Source of the DNA: Marisediminicola senii
Lineage (GTDB): Bacteria; Actinomycetota; Actinomycetes; Actinomycetales; Microbacteriaceae
DNA: 64,000 bases
Reading direction: 5' to 3'
Assembly (NCBI RefSeq): GCF_011057645.1
Contig: NZ_JAALGE010000002.1
Location: 1 to 64,000, forward strand
Below the pieces are notes generated by a model. It saw only the letters and a list, made by a program, of their open reading frames with translations, was not told the origin of the DNA and did no database searches. Position 1 is the stretch's first letter. The number at the start of each line of letters is the position of its first letter. Shown piece by piece: positions 32,293-41,994 of this stretch. Position numbers and translations under genes: made by a program.

Positions 32293-33078
32293 TCAGTCGC
32301 GCGGGCGGAGTTCGCCGCGGATCACCTTGTGCGGCGCGGCCTGCGCGACGGGCTTGATGGTGATGAGGTCGAGGTTCACGTGCGCCGGAAGCTCGACCGC
32401 GTGCACGATCGCCTCGGCGATGTCCTCGGCCACCAAGGGGTCGGGAACGTTGTCGTAGACCGCGTCGGCCTTCGACTGGTCGCCGGCGAAGCGCACGAGG
32501 CTGAACTCCTCGGTCTTGACCATGCCGGGGGCGACCTCGATCACGCGGATGGGCTCGCCCGCGAGCTCGAGCCGCAGCACGTTCACCAGGGCGCGCGCCG
32601 CGAACTTGGCCGCGTTGTACCCGCCACCTCCCTCGTAGGCCACGTGCCCGGCGATCGAGGTGACGGTGACGATGTCGGCGCTCTGCCCTCCAGCACCCTG
32701 CCCTCCCGCAATGGCCGCGCGCAACAGCGGCAGCAGTGCGCTGGTCACGCGCTTGGTGGCCACGACGTTGACGTCGTACATGCGGGTCCAGTCATCCGGG
32801 TCGCCGTCTTCGACCGACGCCATGCCGAACGCGCCCCCGGCGTTGTTGACGAGCGCGTGCACAGGCCCGCCGTCGCGCACGAAATCGCGTAGCGCGTCGA
32901 CGTCGGCCTGCTTCGTGAGGTCGGCGGTGAACACCTCCGCTCCGGTGTCTGCGGCGAGCGCCTCGAGGCGGTCGGTGCGCCTGGCGACGCCGACCACGTT
33001 CCAGCCCCGCTCGCGGAACAGGCGAACGGTGGCCTCCCCGATTCCGGAACTGGCACCGGTGACGACAACACGCTTCAT
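32293..33078 (-). CDS. Short-chain dehydrogenase/reductase (YdfG-like)
   Basis: 261 aa. VVVTGASSGIGEATV cofactor site, VARRTDRL (basic, NADP-type), LVNNAGGAFG, catalytic Ser in TSIAGHVA, and YNAAK (Tyr-x3-Lys). The end VNLDLITIKPVAQA is seen in the serine/3-hydroxy-acid dehydrogenase (YdfG) branch. ATG at 33078 is preceded by GAGGAG with good spacing; a GTG two codons earlier overlaps that site. Confidence 0.9.
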   Translation of the reverse strand: MKRVVVTGASSGIGEATVRLFRERGWNVVGVARRTDRLEALAADTGAEVFTADLTKQADVDALRDFVRDGGPVHALVNNAGGAFGMASVEDGDPDDWTRMYDVNVVATKRVTSALLPLLRAAIAGGQGAGGQSADIVTVTSIAGHVAYEGGGGYNAAKFAARALVNVLRLELAGEPIRVIEVAPGMVKTEEFSLVRFAGDQSKADAVYDNVPDPLVAEDIAEAIVHAVELPAHVNLDLITIKPVAQAAPHKVIRGELRPRD

Positions 33079-33158
33079 TTTCACTCCTCGACTGGCGGGC
33101 GGGGGCGACCCCCGCTCAACGCTAGCGGTCGCGCGGGGTCATCTAGGCTGTGAGCGTT

Positions 33159-34256
33159 ATGGCGACCACCGGCACCATCCCGACGCAGGGCGAGAGCCCT
33201 GGCACGGGTCGCCGCCTTGCCCCGCGGGTTCCGGTCTGGGACAACGCGCGCTTCGCCTGCGTGACCCTGGTGGTGATCGGGCACGGCGTCCAGCGGCTCA
33301 CCGCCGAGTCGAACAACGCGCTGATCGTGTACCTGTTCATCTACGCGTTCCACATGCCGGCGTTCGCGTTGATCAGCGGCTACTTCTCGAAATCCGGCCC
33401 TCCCGGCGTGCACCAGCTGAAGAAGGTCATCACCGACATCCTGCTGCCGTATTTCATCATGGAGACGATCTGGACGGTCGTGCAGTTCCTGGTGGAGGGC
33501 AAGCAGGAGCTCAACCCCACCTCGCCCAGCTGGACGCTGTGGTTCCTGCTCGCACTGGGCATCTTCCGGCTGATCCTGCCGTACCTCGCGCTCGTGCGCT
33601 TTCCGCTGTTCTGGGCGCTGCTGTTCTCCGTGGGAGTCGGCTACCTGCCGAACGTCGACAGCACGTTCTCACTGTCGCGCGCCATCGGCATCCTGCCGTT
33701 CTTCGTGCTCGGCTGGAAGCTGAAGGAGTGGGGCATCATCGAGAGGTGGCCGACGCTGAAGGCCGCCGCGTGGTGGATCCGCGCGCTCGCGGTCGGCATC
33801 TTCGGCGCCTGGCTGTACGTGGTGGTCGCGAACATCCAGGTCTGGCGCGACGTCGACCTGCGGTTCTGGTTCTTCTACGACGACTCGTACTCCGGACTCG
33901 GCGAGGATCAGTGGTGGGCCGGCGGCGTGCGGCTCGCGATCATCGTGCTCGCCGTGCTGCTCAGCGCCTCGTTCTTCGTGCTGCTGCCCCGCGGTGAGAC
34001 CTGGTTCACCGACTTCGGCCAGGCGACGATGTACGTCTACCTGCTGCACAGCTTCATCCTCTATCCGATCCGCGAGACCGGCGTCATCTCGGGCGAGCGC
34101 ACCTCGGCGGTGTGGCTGCTGTCGATGATCCTCGCCTGCATCGCGATCTCGATCGCGCTGTCGAGTCCGCTCGTGCGGCGCATCTTCCGGCCCCTGATCG
34201 AGCCGAAACCCGAGTGGCTGTTCCTCGACGCCGACGAGAAACAGCGGCGCAGCTGA
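33159..34256 (+). CDS. Acyltransferase-3-like integral membrane protein (COG3594 type)
   Basis: 365 aa with about ten membrane segments. The opening RVPVWDNARFACVTLVVIGH carries the conserved Arg/Asn and His of acyltransferase family 3; AFHMPAFALISGYF is the next landmark. COG3594-like proteins (fucose 4-O-acetylase related) O-acetylate surface sugars. TAGGCT (33144-33149) is 9 bases before the ATG, giving at most a 2-3 base leader. Its stop is next to the convergent MFS gene (2 bp). Confidence 0.85.
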   Translation: MATTGTIPTQGESPGTGRRLAPRVPVWDNARFACVTLVVIGHGVQRLTAESNNALIVYLFIYAFHMPAFALISGYFSKSGPPGVHQLKKVITDILLPYFIMETIWTVVQFLVEGKQELNPTSPSWTLWFLLALGIFRLILPYLALVRFPLFWALLFSVGVGYLPNVDSTFSLSRAIGILPFFVLGWKLKEWGIIERWPTLKAAAWWIRALAVGIFGAWLYVVVANIQVWRDVDLRFWFFYDDSYSGLGEDQWWAGGVRLAIIVLAVLLSASFFVLLPRGETWFTDFGQATMYVYLLHSFILYPIRETGVISGERTSAVWLLSMILACIAISIALSSPLVRRIFRPLIEPKPEWLFLDADEKQRRS

Positions 34257-34258
34257 CC

Positions 34259-35719
34259 TCAGCCGCGCCTCGGGCTGTCGACGCGCTTCGGAAGCGCGAA
34301 CACCAGGGCGAACGCGATGATGCCGAACCCGGCACTCACCGCGATCGCGACGGTCGCACTGTCGGCGAAGCCCTCCGCGACGGCATCGGGGCCGGAACCC
34401 GCGACGGTGAGGGTGCCGAAGAACACGCTTCCGATCACCGCGATACCGATCGCGCTGCCGATGCGCTGCGCGGTTCCCAGCACGCCACCGGCCGCGCCCG
34501 CCTGAGCCTTGTCGACGGTCGCGACGATGAACTCGGTGTTCGGGGCGATGAAGAACCCGCTGCCCAGTCCCGCGACGAGAAGGGCTGGCAGCAGCATCCA
34601 GTTCGTCACCCCTGCGCCGGCCACCAGCAGGATCGCCCAGATCGCGATGAGACCGAGGGTCACCATGCCCACCCCGAGGGCGAGCACCGACCGGCCGAGG
34701 CGCTGCGCGAGGCGGTCGCTGTTCGCGGCACCCACGATCGTGCCGAGGGCGAATGGCAGGCTGACCAGCCCCGCCTCGAGCGCGCCCGCGCCGAGCCCCG
34801 CCTGCCAGAAGATCGTGATGACGAAGAAGATGCTGGTGAACGCCGCGAAGTAGACGGTGGCGAGGATGACGCCGCCGGAGAATGCGGCGTGGGTGAAGAG
34901 CGACGGCGGCACGATGGGGTTGCGGTCGAGCCGCGCCTGGTGCAGTTCCCAGAACGCGAACGCGACCAGCAGCAGCACGCCCCCGACGAGGGTGAGGTAG
35001 GTCCACAGCGGCCAGCCGAGGGTCTGCCCCTCGATGAGCGGGACCAGGATGGCGACGAGCCCTCCCGACAGCAGGATGAGCCCGACCACGTCGACGCCCG
35101 CGGCGGAGCGGCGCGGTCTCTCGCGGGGCAGCAGTGCGATCGCCGCGATGATCGCGACCAGGCCGATCGGCAGGTTGACCCCGAACACGAGCCTCCAGCC
35201 GAGCTCCTCGCCCGCGAACTCGATGATGAGCCCGCCGACGATAGGGCCGAGGGCGGCGGAGAGGCCGAGCACGGCGCCGAGCACGCCGAACGCCTTGCCC
35301 ATCGACCGGCCGGAGAACATGATGCGGATCAGCGCGGTCACCGCGGGGAAGAAGATGCCACCCGCGGCACCCTGCACGACCCGCGCGACGATGAGCTGCG
35401 TGCTGTCCTGCGCGAGGCCGCAGGCGACGCTCGCGACGGTGAACAGCGACAGCCCGGCGACGAACACCCATTTATGGCCGAACCGGTCGCCGACCCGCCC
35501 CGACGGGATGAGGGTGAGGCCGAACGCGAGGGCGTAGCCGGAGATGATCCACTCGAGCGTCGAGGTGGAGGCATCCAGGCTCTCCCGGATGCTCTGCAGC
35601 GCCACGTTGACGATTGTGGTGTCGAGCAGCGACATGAACGCGCCCGCCATCAGCACGACGAGGGCGAGCCAGGTGCGACGGGGAGTCGTGGCGGTGGGAG
35701 ACAAGGGAGAGTCAGTCAT
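34259..35719 (-). CDS. MFS transporter, DHA2 (EmrB/QacA) 14-TM drug exporter
   Basis: 486 aa, 14 membrane segments. Motifs LVVLMAGAFMSLLDTTIVNVAL (in the first helix; landmark LDTTIVNVAL is motif D1 of the 14-TM family) and GRVGDRFGHKWVF (motif A). It should export drugs or metabolites with proton exchange. ATG at 35719 is preceded by AAGGA; the in-frame upstream extension lacks hydrophobic character. No regulator is adjacent. Confidence 0.9.
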   Translation of the reverse strand: MTDSPLSPTATTPRRTWLALVVLMAGAFMSLLDTTIVNVALQSIRESLDASTSTLEWIISGYALAFGLTLIPSGRVGDRFGHKWVFVAGLSLFTVASVACGLAQDSTQLIVARVVQGAAGGIFFPAVTALIRIMFSGRSMGKAFGVLGAVLGLSAALGPIVGGLIIEFAGEELGWRLVFGVNLPIGLVAIIAAIALLPRERPRRSAAGVDVVGLILLSGGLVAILVPLIEGQTLGWPLWTYLTLVGGVLLLVAFAFWELHQARLDRNPIVPPSLFTHAAFSGGVILATVYFAAFTSIFFVITIFWQAGLGAGALEAGLVSLPFALGTIVGAANSDRLAQRLGRSVLALGVGMVTLGLIAIWAILLVAGAGVTNWMLLPALLVAGLGSGFFIAPNTEFIVATVDKAQAGAAGGVLGTAQRIGSAIGIAVIGSVFFGTLTVAGSGPDAVAEGFADSATVAIAVSAGFGIIAFALVFALPKRVDSPRRG

Positions 35720-35925
35720 CGGGTGTCCTTCGGCGGCAGCGAACCGGCCGCGATCACGCTGCCGACCCGCTCGGCAGAAGGTCACTCTTACACGGATTCG
35801 CGGGCCCGCATTACGGCGTATGTCACCGCCGTTGACCGGTCGCTGGCGCATTTCTAGGCTCGACGCGTGCGATGCTCCCGGATCCCGGCCGATAGAGGAG
35901 TCTCGCGAACCCTAAGGAGAACCTC

Positions 35926-37254
35926 ATGAGCGACAACACCAGCGACTGGAAGTTCGAAACCAAGCAGATTCACAGCGGGGCGGCACCCGACCCCGTCACC
36001 GGCGCCCGCGCCACCCCGATCTACCAGACGACGTCATACGTCTTCCGCGACGCCGACCACGCGAAGAACCTGTTCGCGCTCGCCGAGTTCGGCAACATCT
36101 ACACGCGCATCCAGAACCCCACCCAGGCCGTGGTCGAGGAACGCCTCGCCGCACTCGAGGGGGGCACCGCCGCCCTGCTCGTGGCATCCGGCCAGGCCGC
36201 CGAGACCTTCGCCGTGCTCAACATCGCACAGGCCGGCGACCACATCGTCTCGAGCTCGTCGATCTACGGCGGCACCTACAACCTGTTCAAGTACTCGCTC
36301 GCGAAACTCGGCATCGAGACCACCTTCGTCGAGGACCAGGACGACGCGGCCGAGTGGGCCCGCGCCGTGCGCCCCAACACCAAGCTGTTCTTCGCCGAGA
36401 CCATCGGCAACCCGCGCACCAACATCCTCGACATCGAGAAGGTCGCGGGCATCGCGCACGAGGCGGGCGTTCCGCTCATCGTCGACAACACCATCGCGAC
36501 GCCCTACCTCATCCGCCCGTTCGAGCACGGCGCCGACATCGTCGTGCACTCCGCCACCAAGTTCCTCGGCGGGCACGGCACCGTGATCGCCGGCGTCATC
36601 GTCGACGGCGGCAAGTTCGAGTGGTCGAAGAACGTCGACAAGTTCCCCGGCCTGACCGAACCCGACCCGTCGTACCACGGCGCCAGCTACACCGGCGCAG
36701 TCGGCGACGCGATCGCGTTCGTCATCAAGGCACGCGTTCAGCTGCTGCGTGACTTCGGGTCGTCGGTCGCCCCGGCGAGCGCCTGGCAGCTCATCCAGGG
36801 CATCGAGACGCTCAGCCTGCGCATCGAACGCCACGTGCAGAACGCCCAGGCCGTCGCCGAGTGGCTCGACAACCACCCCGACGTCGCCGACGTGTACTAC
36901 TCGGGCCTGCCCGGCAGCCCCTGGTACGCCGCAGCCAACAAGTACGCCCCCAGGGGCGTCGGCGCCGTGCTGTCGTTCGAGCTCAAGGGCGGAGTGGATG
37001 CCGGCCGCGCCCTGGTCAACAACGCTGGCCTGTTCAGCCACCTCGCGAACATCGGCGACGTTCGCAGCCTCATCATTCACCCGGCGTCGACCACGCATTC
37101 GCAGCTCACCCCGGAGCAGCAGTTGACCTCCGGCGTGACCCCGGGCCTCGTTCGACTCTCCGTCGGTCTCGAGAGCATCGACGACATCCTGGCCGACCTC
37201 GCAGCCGGACTGGATGCCGCTCGCGCCGTCTCCGCGCAGGGAGCCGTGCGCTGA
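35926..37254 (+). CDS. metY: O-acetylhomoserine sulfhydrylase (aminocarboxypropyltransferase)
   Basis: 442 aa PLP enzyme of the Cys/Met-metabolism family. [20 protein letters not shown] at the N-terminus, [31 protein letters not shown] in landmarks, and the PLP-lysine motif [11 protein letters not shown]. The longer length (about 430-445 aa) is typical of MetY rather than MetB/MetC/MetZ. It makes homocysteine directly from O-acetylhomoserine and sulfide. AAGGAGA (35914-35920) precedes the ATG. A candidate -10 TAGGCT near 35855 gives a leader of about 60 nt, too short for a SAM riboswitch. metX follows. Confidence 0.93.
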   Translation: MSDNTSDWKFETKQIHSGAAPDPVTGARATPIYQTTSYVFRDADHAKNLFALAEFGNIYTRIQNPTQAVVEERLAALEGGTAALLVASGQAAETFAVLNIAQAGDHIVSSSSIYGGTYNLFKYSLAKLGIETTFVEDQDDAAEWARAVRPNTKLFFAETIGNPRTNILDIEKVAGIAHEAGVPLIVDNTIATPYLIRPFEHGADIVVHSATKFLGGHGTVIAGVIVDGGKFEWSKNVDKFPGLTEPDPSYHGASYTGAVGDAIAFVIKARVQLLRDFGSSVAPASAWQLIQGIETLSLRIERHVQNAQAVAEWLDNHPDVADVYYSGLPGSPWYAAANKYAPRGVGAVLSFELKGGVDAGRALVNNAGLFSHLANIGDVRSLIIHPASTTHSQLTPEQQLTSGVTPGLVRLSVGLESIDDILADLAAGLDAARAVSAQGAVR

Positions 37255-37277
37255 CCACCCGATGATGCGCTGCCGCG

Positions 37278-37312
37278 CGGGGCACGACGTCACACGACGC
37301 CGCCGTGCCCCG
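37278..37312 (+). terminator. Stem-loop between metY and metX
   Basis: CGGGGCACG (37278-37286) pairs perfectly with 37304-37312 around a 17-base loop holding a further ACGTC/GACG pairing. No T-run follows, so it may be a partial terminator or an mRNA-stability element within the metY-metX unit. Confidence 0.5.
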
Positions 37313-37334
37313 ATAGCGGCGATACTTGAGACAC

Positions 37335-38540
37335 ATGGACTGGCAGACCCCCGAAGACACGATCCCCTCGTCCTTCGTCACCGAGGCAGACACGAGGGCG
37401 ATGGCGGGAGGACCTCCCGCATCCGGGGCGTGGCGCGAGGGTGACCACCCCGGCGACCGCCGCTTCGTGTCGATCGGCTCGCTCGACCTCCAGCTCGGCG
37501 ACACCCTCCCCGCGGTGCGCATCGCCTACGAGAGCTGGGGCACCCTCAACGCCGACGCATCGAACGCCGTGCTGGTGCTGCACGCCCTGACCGGCGACAG
37601 CCACGTCATCGGCGACCCCGGCCGCGGCCACGCGACGGCCGGCTGGTGGGGCGACCTCGTCGGCCCCGGCAAGGCCATCGACACCGACCGCTGGTTCGTG
37701 GTCGCCCCCAACATGCTGGGCGGCTGCCAGGGCACCACCGGCCCCGCATCGCTCGCGCCAGACGGCCGCGAGTGGGGCGCACGCTTTCCGTTCGTCACGA
37801 TCGGCGACCAGGTCGTCGCCCAGCGCGCCTTCGCCGAGCGCATCGGCATCACGTCGTGGGCCGCCGTCGTCGGCGGGTCGATGGGAGGGATGCAGGCACT
37901 CGAGTGGGCCGTCGCCTTCCCGTCGATGGTGCAGCGCGTCGCGGTGCTCGCCGCACCCGCGATCAGCAGCGCCGACCAGATCGCGCTCAACTCCGTGCAG
38001 ATCGAGGCGATCAGGGTCGACCCCGGCTACGCGGGCGGCGACTACTACGAGGCACCCGACGGCGAGGGACCATCGCGCGGCCTCGCGCTCGCGCGGCGCA
38101 TGGCACTGCTCAACTACCGTTCACCCACCGAGCTCAACGACCGGTTCGAGCGCAGCTGGCAGAGCCCGATCGACCCGCTCGGCGGCGGTGGCAAGTTCGC
38201 GGTCGAGAGCTACCTCGACTTCCACGGCAACAAGTTCACCCGCCGGTTCGACGCGAACAGCTACATCACCCTCGTCGGCGCGATGAACTCGCACGACATC
38301 GGCCGCGGCAGGGGCGGCATCGCCGCGGCGCTCGCCATGGTCACCGCGCGCACCCTCGTGATCGGCATCGACAGCGACCGGTTGTTCCCGGTGCCCGACC
38401 AGCACGTCGTGGCGAGCGGAGTGGCATCCAGCATCACCGGCACCGCCCCCGTAGTGATCGAGTCGCAGTTCGGGCACGACGGGTTCCTCATCGAGCACGC
38501 CGCGGTCGGTGGCTGGCTCCAGCGCCTTCTCGACACCTGA
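37335..38540 (+). CDS. metX: Homoserine O-acetyltransferase
   Basis: 401 aa alpha/beta hydrolase-fold acyltransferase. LVLHALTGDSHVIG, NMLGGCQGTTGP, the nucleophile elbow GGSMGGMQALEW (Ser), the Asp in IDSDRLFPVPDQ and the His in FGHDGFLIE form the catalytic triad. It acetylates homoserine with acetyl-CoA, making the substrate for MetY next door. ATG at 37335 starts 9 bases after GATACT; an upstream TTG (37326) is less likely. No Shine-Dalgarno. Confidence 0.95.
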   Translation: MDWQTPEDTIPSSFVTEADTRAMAGGPPASGAWREGDHPGDRRFVSIGSLDLQLGDTLPAVRIAYESWGTLNADASNAVLVLHALTGDSHVIGDPGRGHATAGWWGDLVGPGKAIDTDRWFVVAPNMLGGCQGTTGPASLAPDGREWGARFPFVTIGDQVVAQRAFAERIGITSWAAVVGGSMGGMQALEWAVAFPSMVQRVAVLAAPAISSADQIALNSVQIEAIRVDPGYAGGDYYEAPDGEGPSRGLALARRMALLNYRSPTELNDRFERSWQSPIDPLGGGGKFAVESYLDFHGNKFTRRFDANSYITLVGAMNSHDIGRGRGGIAAALAMVTARTLVIGIDSDRLFPVPDQHVVASGVASSITGTAPVVIESQFGHDGFLIEHAAVGGWLQRLLDT

Positions 38541-38662
38541 TGCACGCCCTCCGATAAATCCGAGTTAGTGTCACTGTACCGGCGCCGACGGGCGTCACCG
38601 CAGGCTCGGGTGGGCCCCATCGGGATCGACCCCGGCGACTCGACGCGGAGGTGAACGGCACC

Positions 38663-39319
38663 ATGGCCACGAGGAGAAACCGTGCTGCCGGGCCCCGCGT
38701 CGCCATCGTCGAAGACCACCGCCTGCTGCTCGACGGACTGCAGGCCCTGATCGGACCGCGGCGGTCGGGCCTCGACGTCGTGATCAGCGAGACGTCGTGG
38801 CACGGCATGCTCGAGCACTCGCAGTTTCCCGTCGACGTCGCGGTCGTCGGGCTCAACCTCGGCGACGGCATCGCCATCGGAACCAAGATCCGCGCACTGG
38901 CCGCGGTCGGCACGCGAACCGTCGTGCTGAGCCGCCTCACCGACCTCGAGGCGACCGCCGGCGTGCTCGCCGCCGGCGCCTCCGCGTGTATCGCCCGCAC
39001 CGACTCGGCCGCCGAGCTGATGGCCGCCGTGACCGCGGCGGCCAGGGGTACAGCATTGCCCAGCCCCGAGGTTGATGCCGCCGAGCATCGTCACCCCGCA
39101 GACCCCGGGCTGGGGCGGCAGGAGCAGCGGGCGATGATGCTCTACGCGTCCGGGCACTCGATCAAGGCCGTCGCCGATGAGATGCAGACCACCGAGGAGA
39201 CGGTGAAGTCCTACATCAAGCGGGCCAGGCGCAAGTACCGCCACATGGGCGTCGACGTCGGCACGAAGATCCTGCTCCGCAGGCGCGGAATCCATGAGGG
39301 GTGGCTCACCCCGGAGTGA
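38663..39319 (+). CDS. NarL/LuxR-type response regulator with a degenerate receiver (phospho-Asp replaced by Gly)
   Basis: 218 aa. The receiver fold is intact (RVAIVEDHRLLLDGLQALI, acidic pair Glu17-Asp18), but where the paralogue at 41995 has LLDVD with Asp59 this protein has VVGLN with Gly63, and the conserved Lys is Arg112 (CIARTD against YLVKSE). Only the switch Ser90 remains. The output domain (QEQRAMMLYASGHSIKAVAD, ETVKSYIKRARRKYRHMG) is a LuxR-type HTH very like that of the paralogue, sharing KSY.KR and GVDVGTK. It is therefore expected to bind similar DNA without phosphorylation. ATG at 38663 is chosen; GGAGG at 38646-38650 is somewhat distant. Confidence 0.82.
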   Translation: MATRRNRAAGPRVAIVEDHRLLLDGLQALIGPRRSGLDVVISETSWHGMLEHSQFPVDVAVVGLNLGDGIAIGTKIRALAAVGTRTVVLSRLTDLEATAGVLAAGASACIARTDSAAELMAAVTAAARGTALPSPEVDAAEHRHPADPGLGRQEQRAMMLYASGHSIKAVADEMQTTEETVKSYIKRARRKYRHMGVDVGTKILLRRRGIHEGWLTPE

Positions 39320-39397
39320 CCCCGGCGTGACATTCCGCTGGGATCGGACGATCGCTGAGCGGGGCTCGGCGAGGCCGCTCGGCGGCTCCGAATCGAC

Positions 39398-39454
39398 TTC
39401 GGGGGACACGCCGGAGCACATTCGGCGTGTCGCAGTTGCCCGCGAGCCCCCGAA
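39398..39454. other. Nested stem-loop between the pseudo-receiver gene and the histidine kinase gene
   Basis: Outer arms TTCGGGGG (39398-39405) and 39447-39454, inner arms ACACGCCG (39406-39413) and 39423-39430, all perfect. It is 79 bp after the regulator stop and 18 bp before a -10-like TAGTGT (39472-39477). It could be a terminator, an operator for the two regulators, or an RNA structure. The rest of the 224-bp gap is G/C-rich without a gene. Confidence 0.55.
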
Positions 39455-39543
39455 ATAGGCACGCGTGGTACTAGTGTCGAGCAGGGGGGAGGGTATGGGC
39501 TGTCCCTGTATTTCTCACAGACACTCAGCACCACGGGGCCGGC

Positions 39544-40707
39544 ATGGAACAGTTTGCTAAAGAGCGGGATCGACTGCTGCAGTCGGCCGCGCGGGCAATC
39601 GGTCTGGGTGCCCTCGCCGTCTCGCTCGTCAGCCTCGCCGTTCCGGGGGTCATCGAGCCGTCGTCCCTGCTGCCGCTGCTGCCCCTCTATGCGGTGCTCG
39701 CGGTCGCGCTCGTGCGCATCGGCGTCAGCCAGTCCCTCATCTGGGTGGGCCTCGGGCTCATCTCCGGCACCGGCATCCTGATTCTCGCGCAGCAGCCCCT
39801 CGGCACGGCTACCACCCCCGAGATCGCGACCGCCCTGGTTCCGCTCGCCGGCGGGGGGATGGCGGCGTTCGGCATCGTGCTCGTCGGTGCGGTGCACCGC
39901 GTGCTGGTGATGGCGGCCGGGCTCGTCGTGAGCACCGTGCTGATCGGGCTGGCCGTGCCCGGCCCCGGCGTCGTCTCGACACAGGCCGCGACCGTGCTGC
40001 TCGGCTGGGTGCTCGCCACCACCCTGGGCTCCTGGGTGAGCGCGGCACTCCCCCGTGCCGCCCGCCGCATCTTCTCGATCGGCAGGGCGCACCGCGCGGA
40101 ACGGCAGGCCAGCGAGACCGAGGCGCAGCGCAGGCAGGGCGCGCGGCTGCTGCACGACACCGTTCTGGCGACTCTCACCCTGCTCGCGCACTCCGGCGTC
40201 GGGGTCTCCCCCGCCGCGCTGCAGCAACAGGCCGCCGACGACGCCCGCCTGCTCCGCCAGCTGCGTCTCGGTGGTGGCCCGGTGCCCCAGCCCACCGGAG
40301 CCGCCGCGGTCGAGCCGGTCGAGGAGTCGGCCCTCGGCCGCACCCTCGAATCGGTCAAGCAGCGGTTCGGGCGCATCGGGCTCGAGGTCAGCTGGCACGG
40401 CACCGGGCAGGTGCTGCTGCCGAGCGAGGTGCTCGACGCCTTTCTGCTCGCCCTCGCCGAGTGCCTCGAGAACGTCCGCAGGCACTCCGGGGTCACCGAT
40501 GCGCACGTCACCATCACCGACGACGACACCACCGTGCGCGCGATGGTCACCGACGCCGGCGTCGGATTCAGCCTCGACGACATCGACTCCGCACGGCTCG
40601 GGTTCAAGGACTCCGTGGTGGGCCGCCTCCGCGAGGTGGGCGGCAACGCCCGCCTGTTCTCCTCCCCCGGGGCCGGCACCACCGTCGTGCTGGAGGTTCC
40701 GCGGTGA
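39544..40707 (+). CDS. Sensor histidine kinase (NarL-type partner)
   Basis: 387 aa. Five to six membrane segments (20-165) without a large extracellular domain, then a cytoplasmic kinase core: dimerisation/phosphoacceptor RLLHDTVLATLTLLA with His204, N-box AECLENVRRHSG with Asn310, and G-box VTDAGVGFS with a C-terminal GTTVVLEVP. All residues for autophosphorylation are present. It sits between the pseudo-receiver regulator and a kinase-like protein and should phosphorylate Asp59 of the regulator at 41995. The ATG has only GGGGCC before it; a 21-codon ORF (39495-39560) with a G-rich leader overlaps its start. Confidence 0.88.
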   Translation: MEQFAKERDRLLQSAARAIGLGALAVSLVSLAVPGVIEPSSLLPLLPLYAVLAVALVRIGVSQSLIWVGLGLISGTGILILAQQPLGTATTPEIATALVPLAGGGMAAFGIVLVGAVHRVLVMAAGLVVSTVLIGLAVPGPGVVSTQAATVLLGWVLATTLGSWVSAALPRAARRIFSIGRAHRAERQASETEAQRRQGARLLHDTVLATLTLLAHSGVGVSPAALQQQAADDARLLRQLRLGGGPVPQPTGAAAVEPVEESALGRTLESVKQRFGRIGLEVSWHGTGQVLLPSEVLDAFLLALAECLENVRRHSGVTDAHVTITDDDTTVRAMVTDAGVGFSLDDIDSARLGFKDSVVGRLREVGGNARLFSSPGAGTTVVLEVPR

Positions 40708-41966
40708 GCGGCTGGGCGCGGCCTGAGGAGAACACCCTCGGCGTCATCCTCGGTCGCGGGCGCGGCAAGACCCGCCTGCCCGCCGGCTCCACCGCGGCCA
40801 AGGCCGTGCGGCAGGCCACCGCACAGGGAGCGAGCCTGGGAACCGCCCACCTCGGCATCGGCGCCGGCGTGCTGTGCTCCATCGAGGCCGTCTACGGGCT
40901 CGGCGTCTTCTCGTCCCAGCTCGGGAGCTACGCCGACCTGCTGCCCATCATCGCGGCGTGGCTGCTGTTCATCGTCGCCTTCGCGGCCGTGAGCCTCAAG
41001 ATCGCCACGCGCGGCGAGAGCTTTCCCACCTGGATGTTCGTCGCCTACCTGGCCGCCCTCGCCGGGGTGGTCGCCCTCGACTTCATCGCGATCTGGCCGC
41101 TCGGCGACATCGGGCGTCACGCCACGGCGTCGGTGACGGCCGGGTTCGGGCTGCTCGCCGCCGTCACCCTGCGACCGGCCCGCGAGCTCATCGCCGTCTC
41201 GATCGCCCTGCTCGCCGCATTCGCGGTGGCGATCGCGATGACCACGCCACTGGACTCCACCACCATCCCGACCCAGCTGGTCACCGTCTCGCTCGCGGTG
41301 TTCCCCGCGCTGTTCGCGATCTTCGTGGTTCGCCGGTTCCGTCGTATGGTGCAGCTCGAACTCGACAGGGTGCTCGTGCAGAGCACGGTGTCTGCGCCGC
41401 GCTTCGCGGTCGGCATGCTCGCGTCGGAAGAGCTCGCCCGGCTCGACCTCGCGGCAGAGGAACTGCTCGACTCGGTGGCGAGCGGCGCTACCGCGCTGCC
41501 ACTCGAGCCGAGGACCGCGTCGATCGCCGCATCGCTGGCCACCGAACTCCGGCTGCACCTGATCGAGGGACGCCGCGAGACGTGGCTGTACCACGCCATC
41601 ACCGAATCGGAGCACCTCGGAAAGTCGGCGACGCTGCACGACCCGGGGAGCCTCGCTGGCCTGCTCGACGCCCAGCAGCGCGACGGGCTGCTCTCGGCGG
41701 TCTGGCTGATGGTGGCCGACAACAACAAGAAGTCGGCGACTACGGCGAAGCTCATGCTCGGCCCGGTCATCCCACCGAGCGACCGGGCGGCGAAGCGCAC
41801 CATCACGATCCCCATCGTCATCACCACCTCGGGAATCGCCCGCAACCGCATCGACCCGACCACCTGGGCGGCCATAGCCAAGGTCGGCCACTACGCCGAC
41901 TCCACCGAGAACTCGAGCGTGCGCATCGAGATCGACTGCGTCGTCGCGAACCCCGCTGACCAGTAA
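40704..41966 (+). CDS. Membrane protein resembling a degenerate histidine kinase
   Basis: 420 aa. Six membrane segments (about 45-215), then a helical segment VRRFRRMVQLELDRVLVQST and a C-terminal domain of about 170 residues. No HD-type phosphoacceptor and no DxGxG box are present; DNNKKSATTAKLM could be a decayed N-box and RIDPTTWAAIAKVGHYADST followed by RIEIDCVV mirrors the end of a HATPase domain. It overlaps the kinase gene (GTGA at 40704), so the two are made together and may form a heteromeric sensor. The homology call is inference; otherwise it is an unknown membrane protein. Confidence 0.68.
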   Translation: MSGWARPEENTLGVILGRGRGKTRLPAGSTAAKAVRQATAQGASLGTAHLGIGAGVLCSIEAVYGLGVFSSQLGSYADLLPIIAAWLLFIVAFAAVSLKIATRGESFPTWMFVAYLAALAGVVALDFIAIWPLGDIGRHATASVTAGFGLLAAVTLRPARELIAVSIALLAAFAVAIAMTTPLDSTTIPTQLVTVSLAVFPALFAIFVVRRFRRMVQLELDRVLVQSTVSAPRFAVGMLASEELARLDLAAEELLDSVASGATALPLEPRTASIAASLATELRLHLIEGRRETWLYHAITESEHLGKSATLHDPGSLAGLLDAQQRDGLLSAVWLMVADNNKKSATTAKLMLGPVIPPSDRAAKRTITIPIVITTSGIARNRIDPTTWAAIAKVGHYADSTENSSVRIEIDCVVANPADQ

Positions 41967-41994
41967 TCACCCACCGAGTAGAGCGAGAGACACC

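Noticed and set aside
35855-35925. SAM-type riboswitch before metY
   Set aside because: The leader from the likely -10 is about 60 bases, too short for known SAM aptamers, and no conserved core was recognised.
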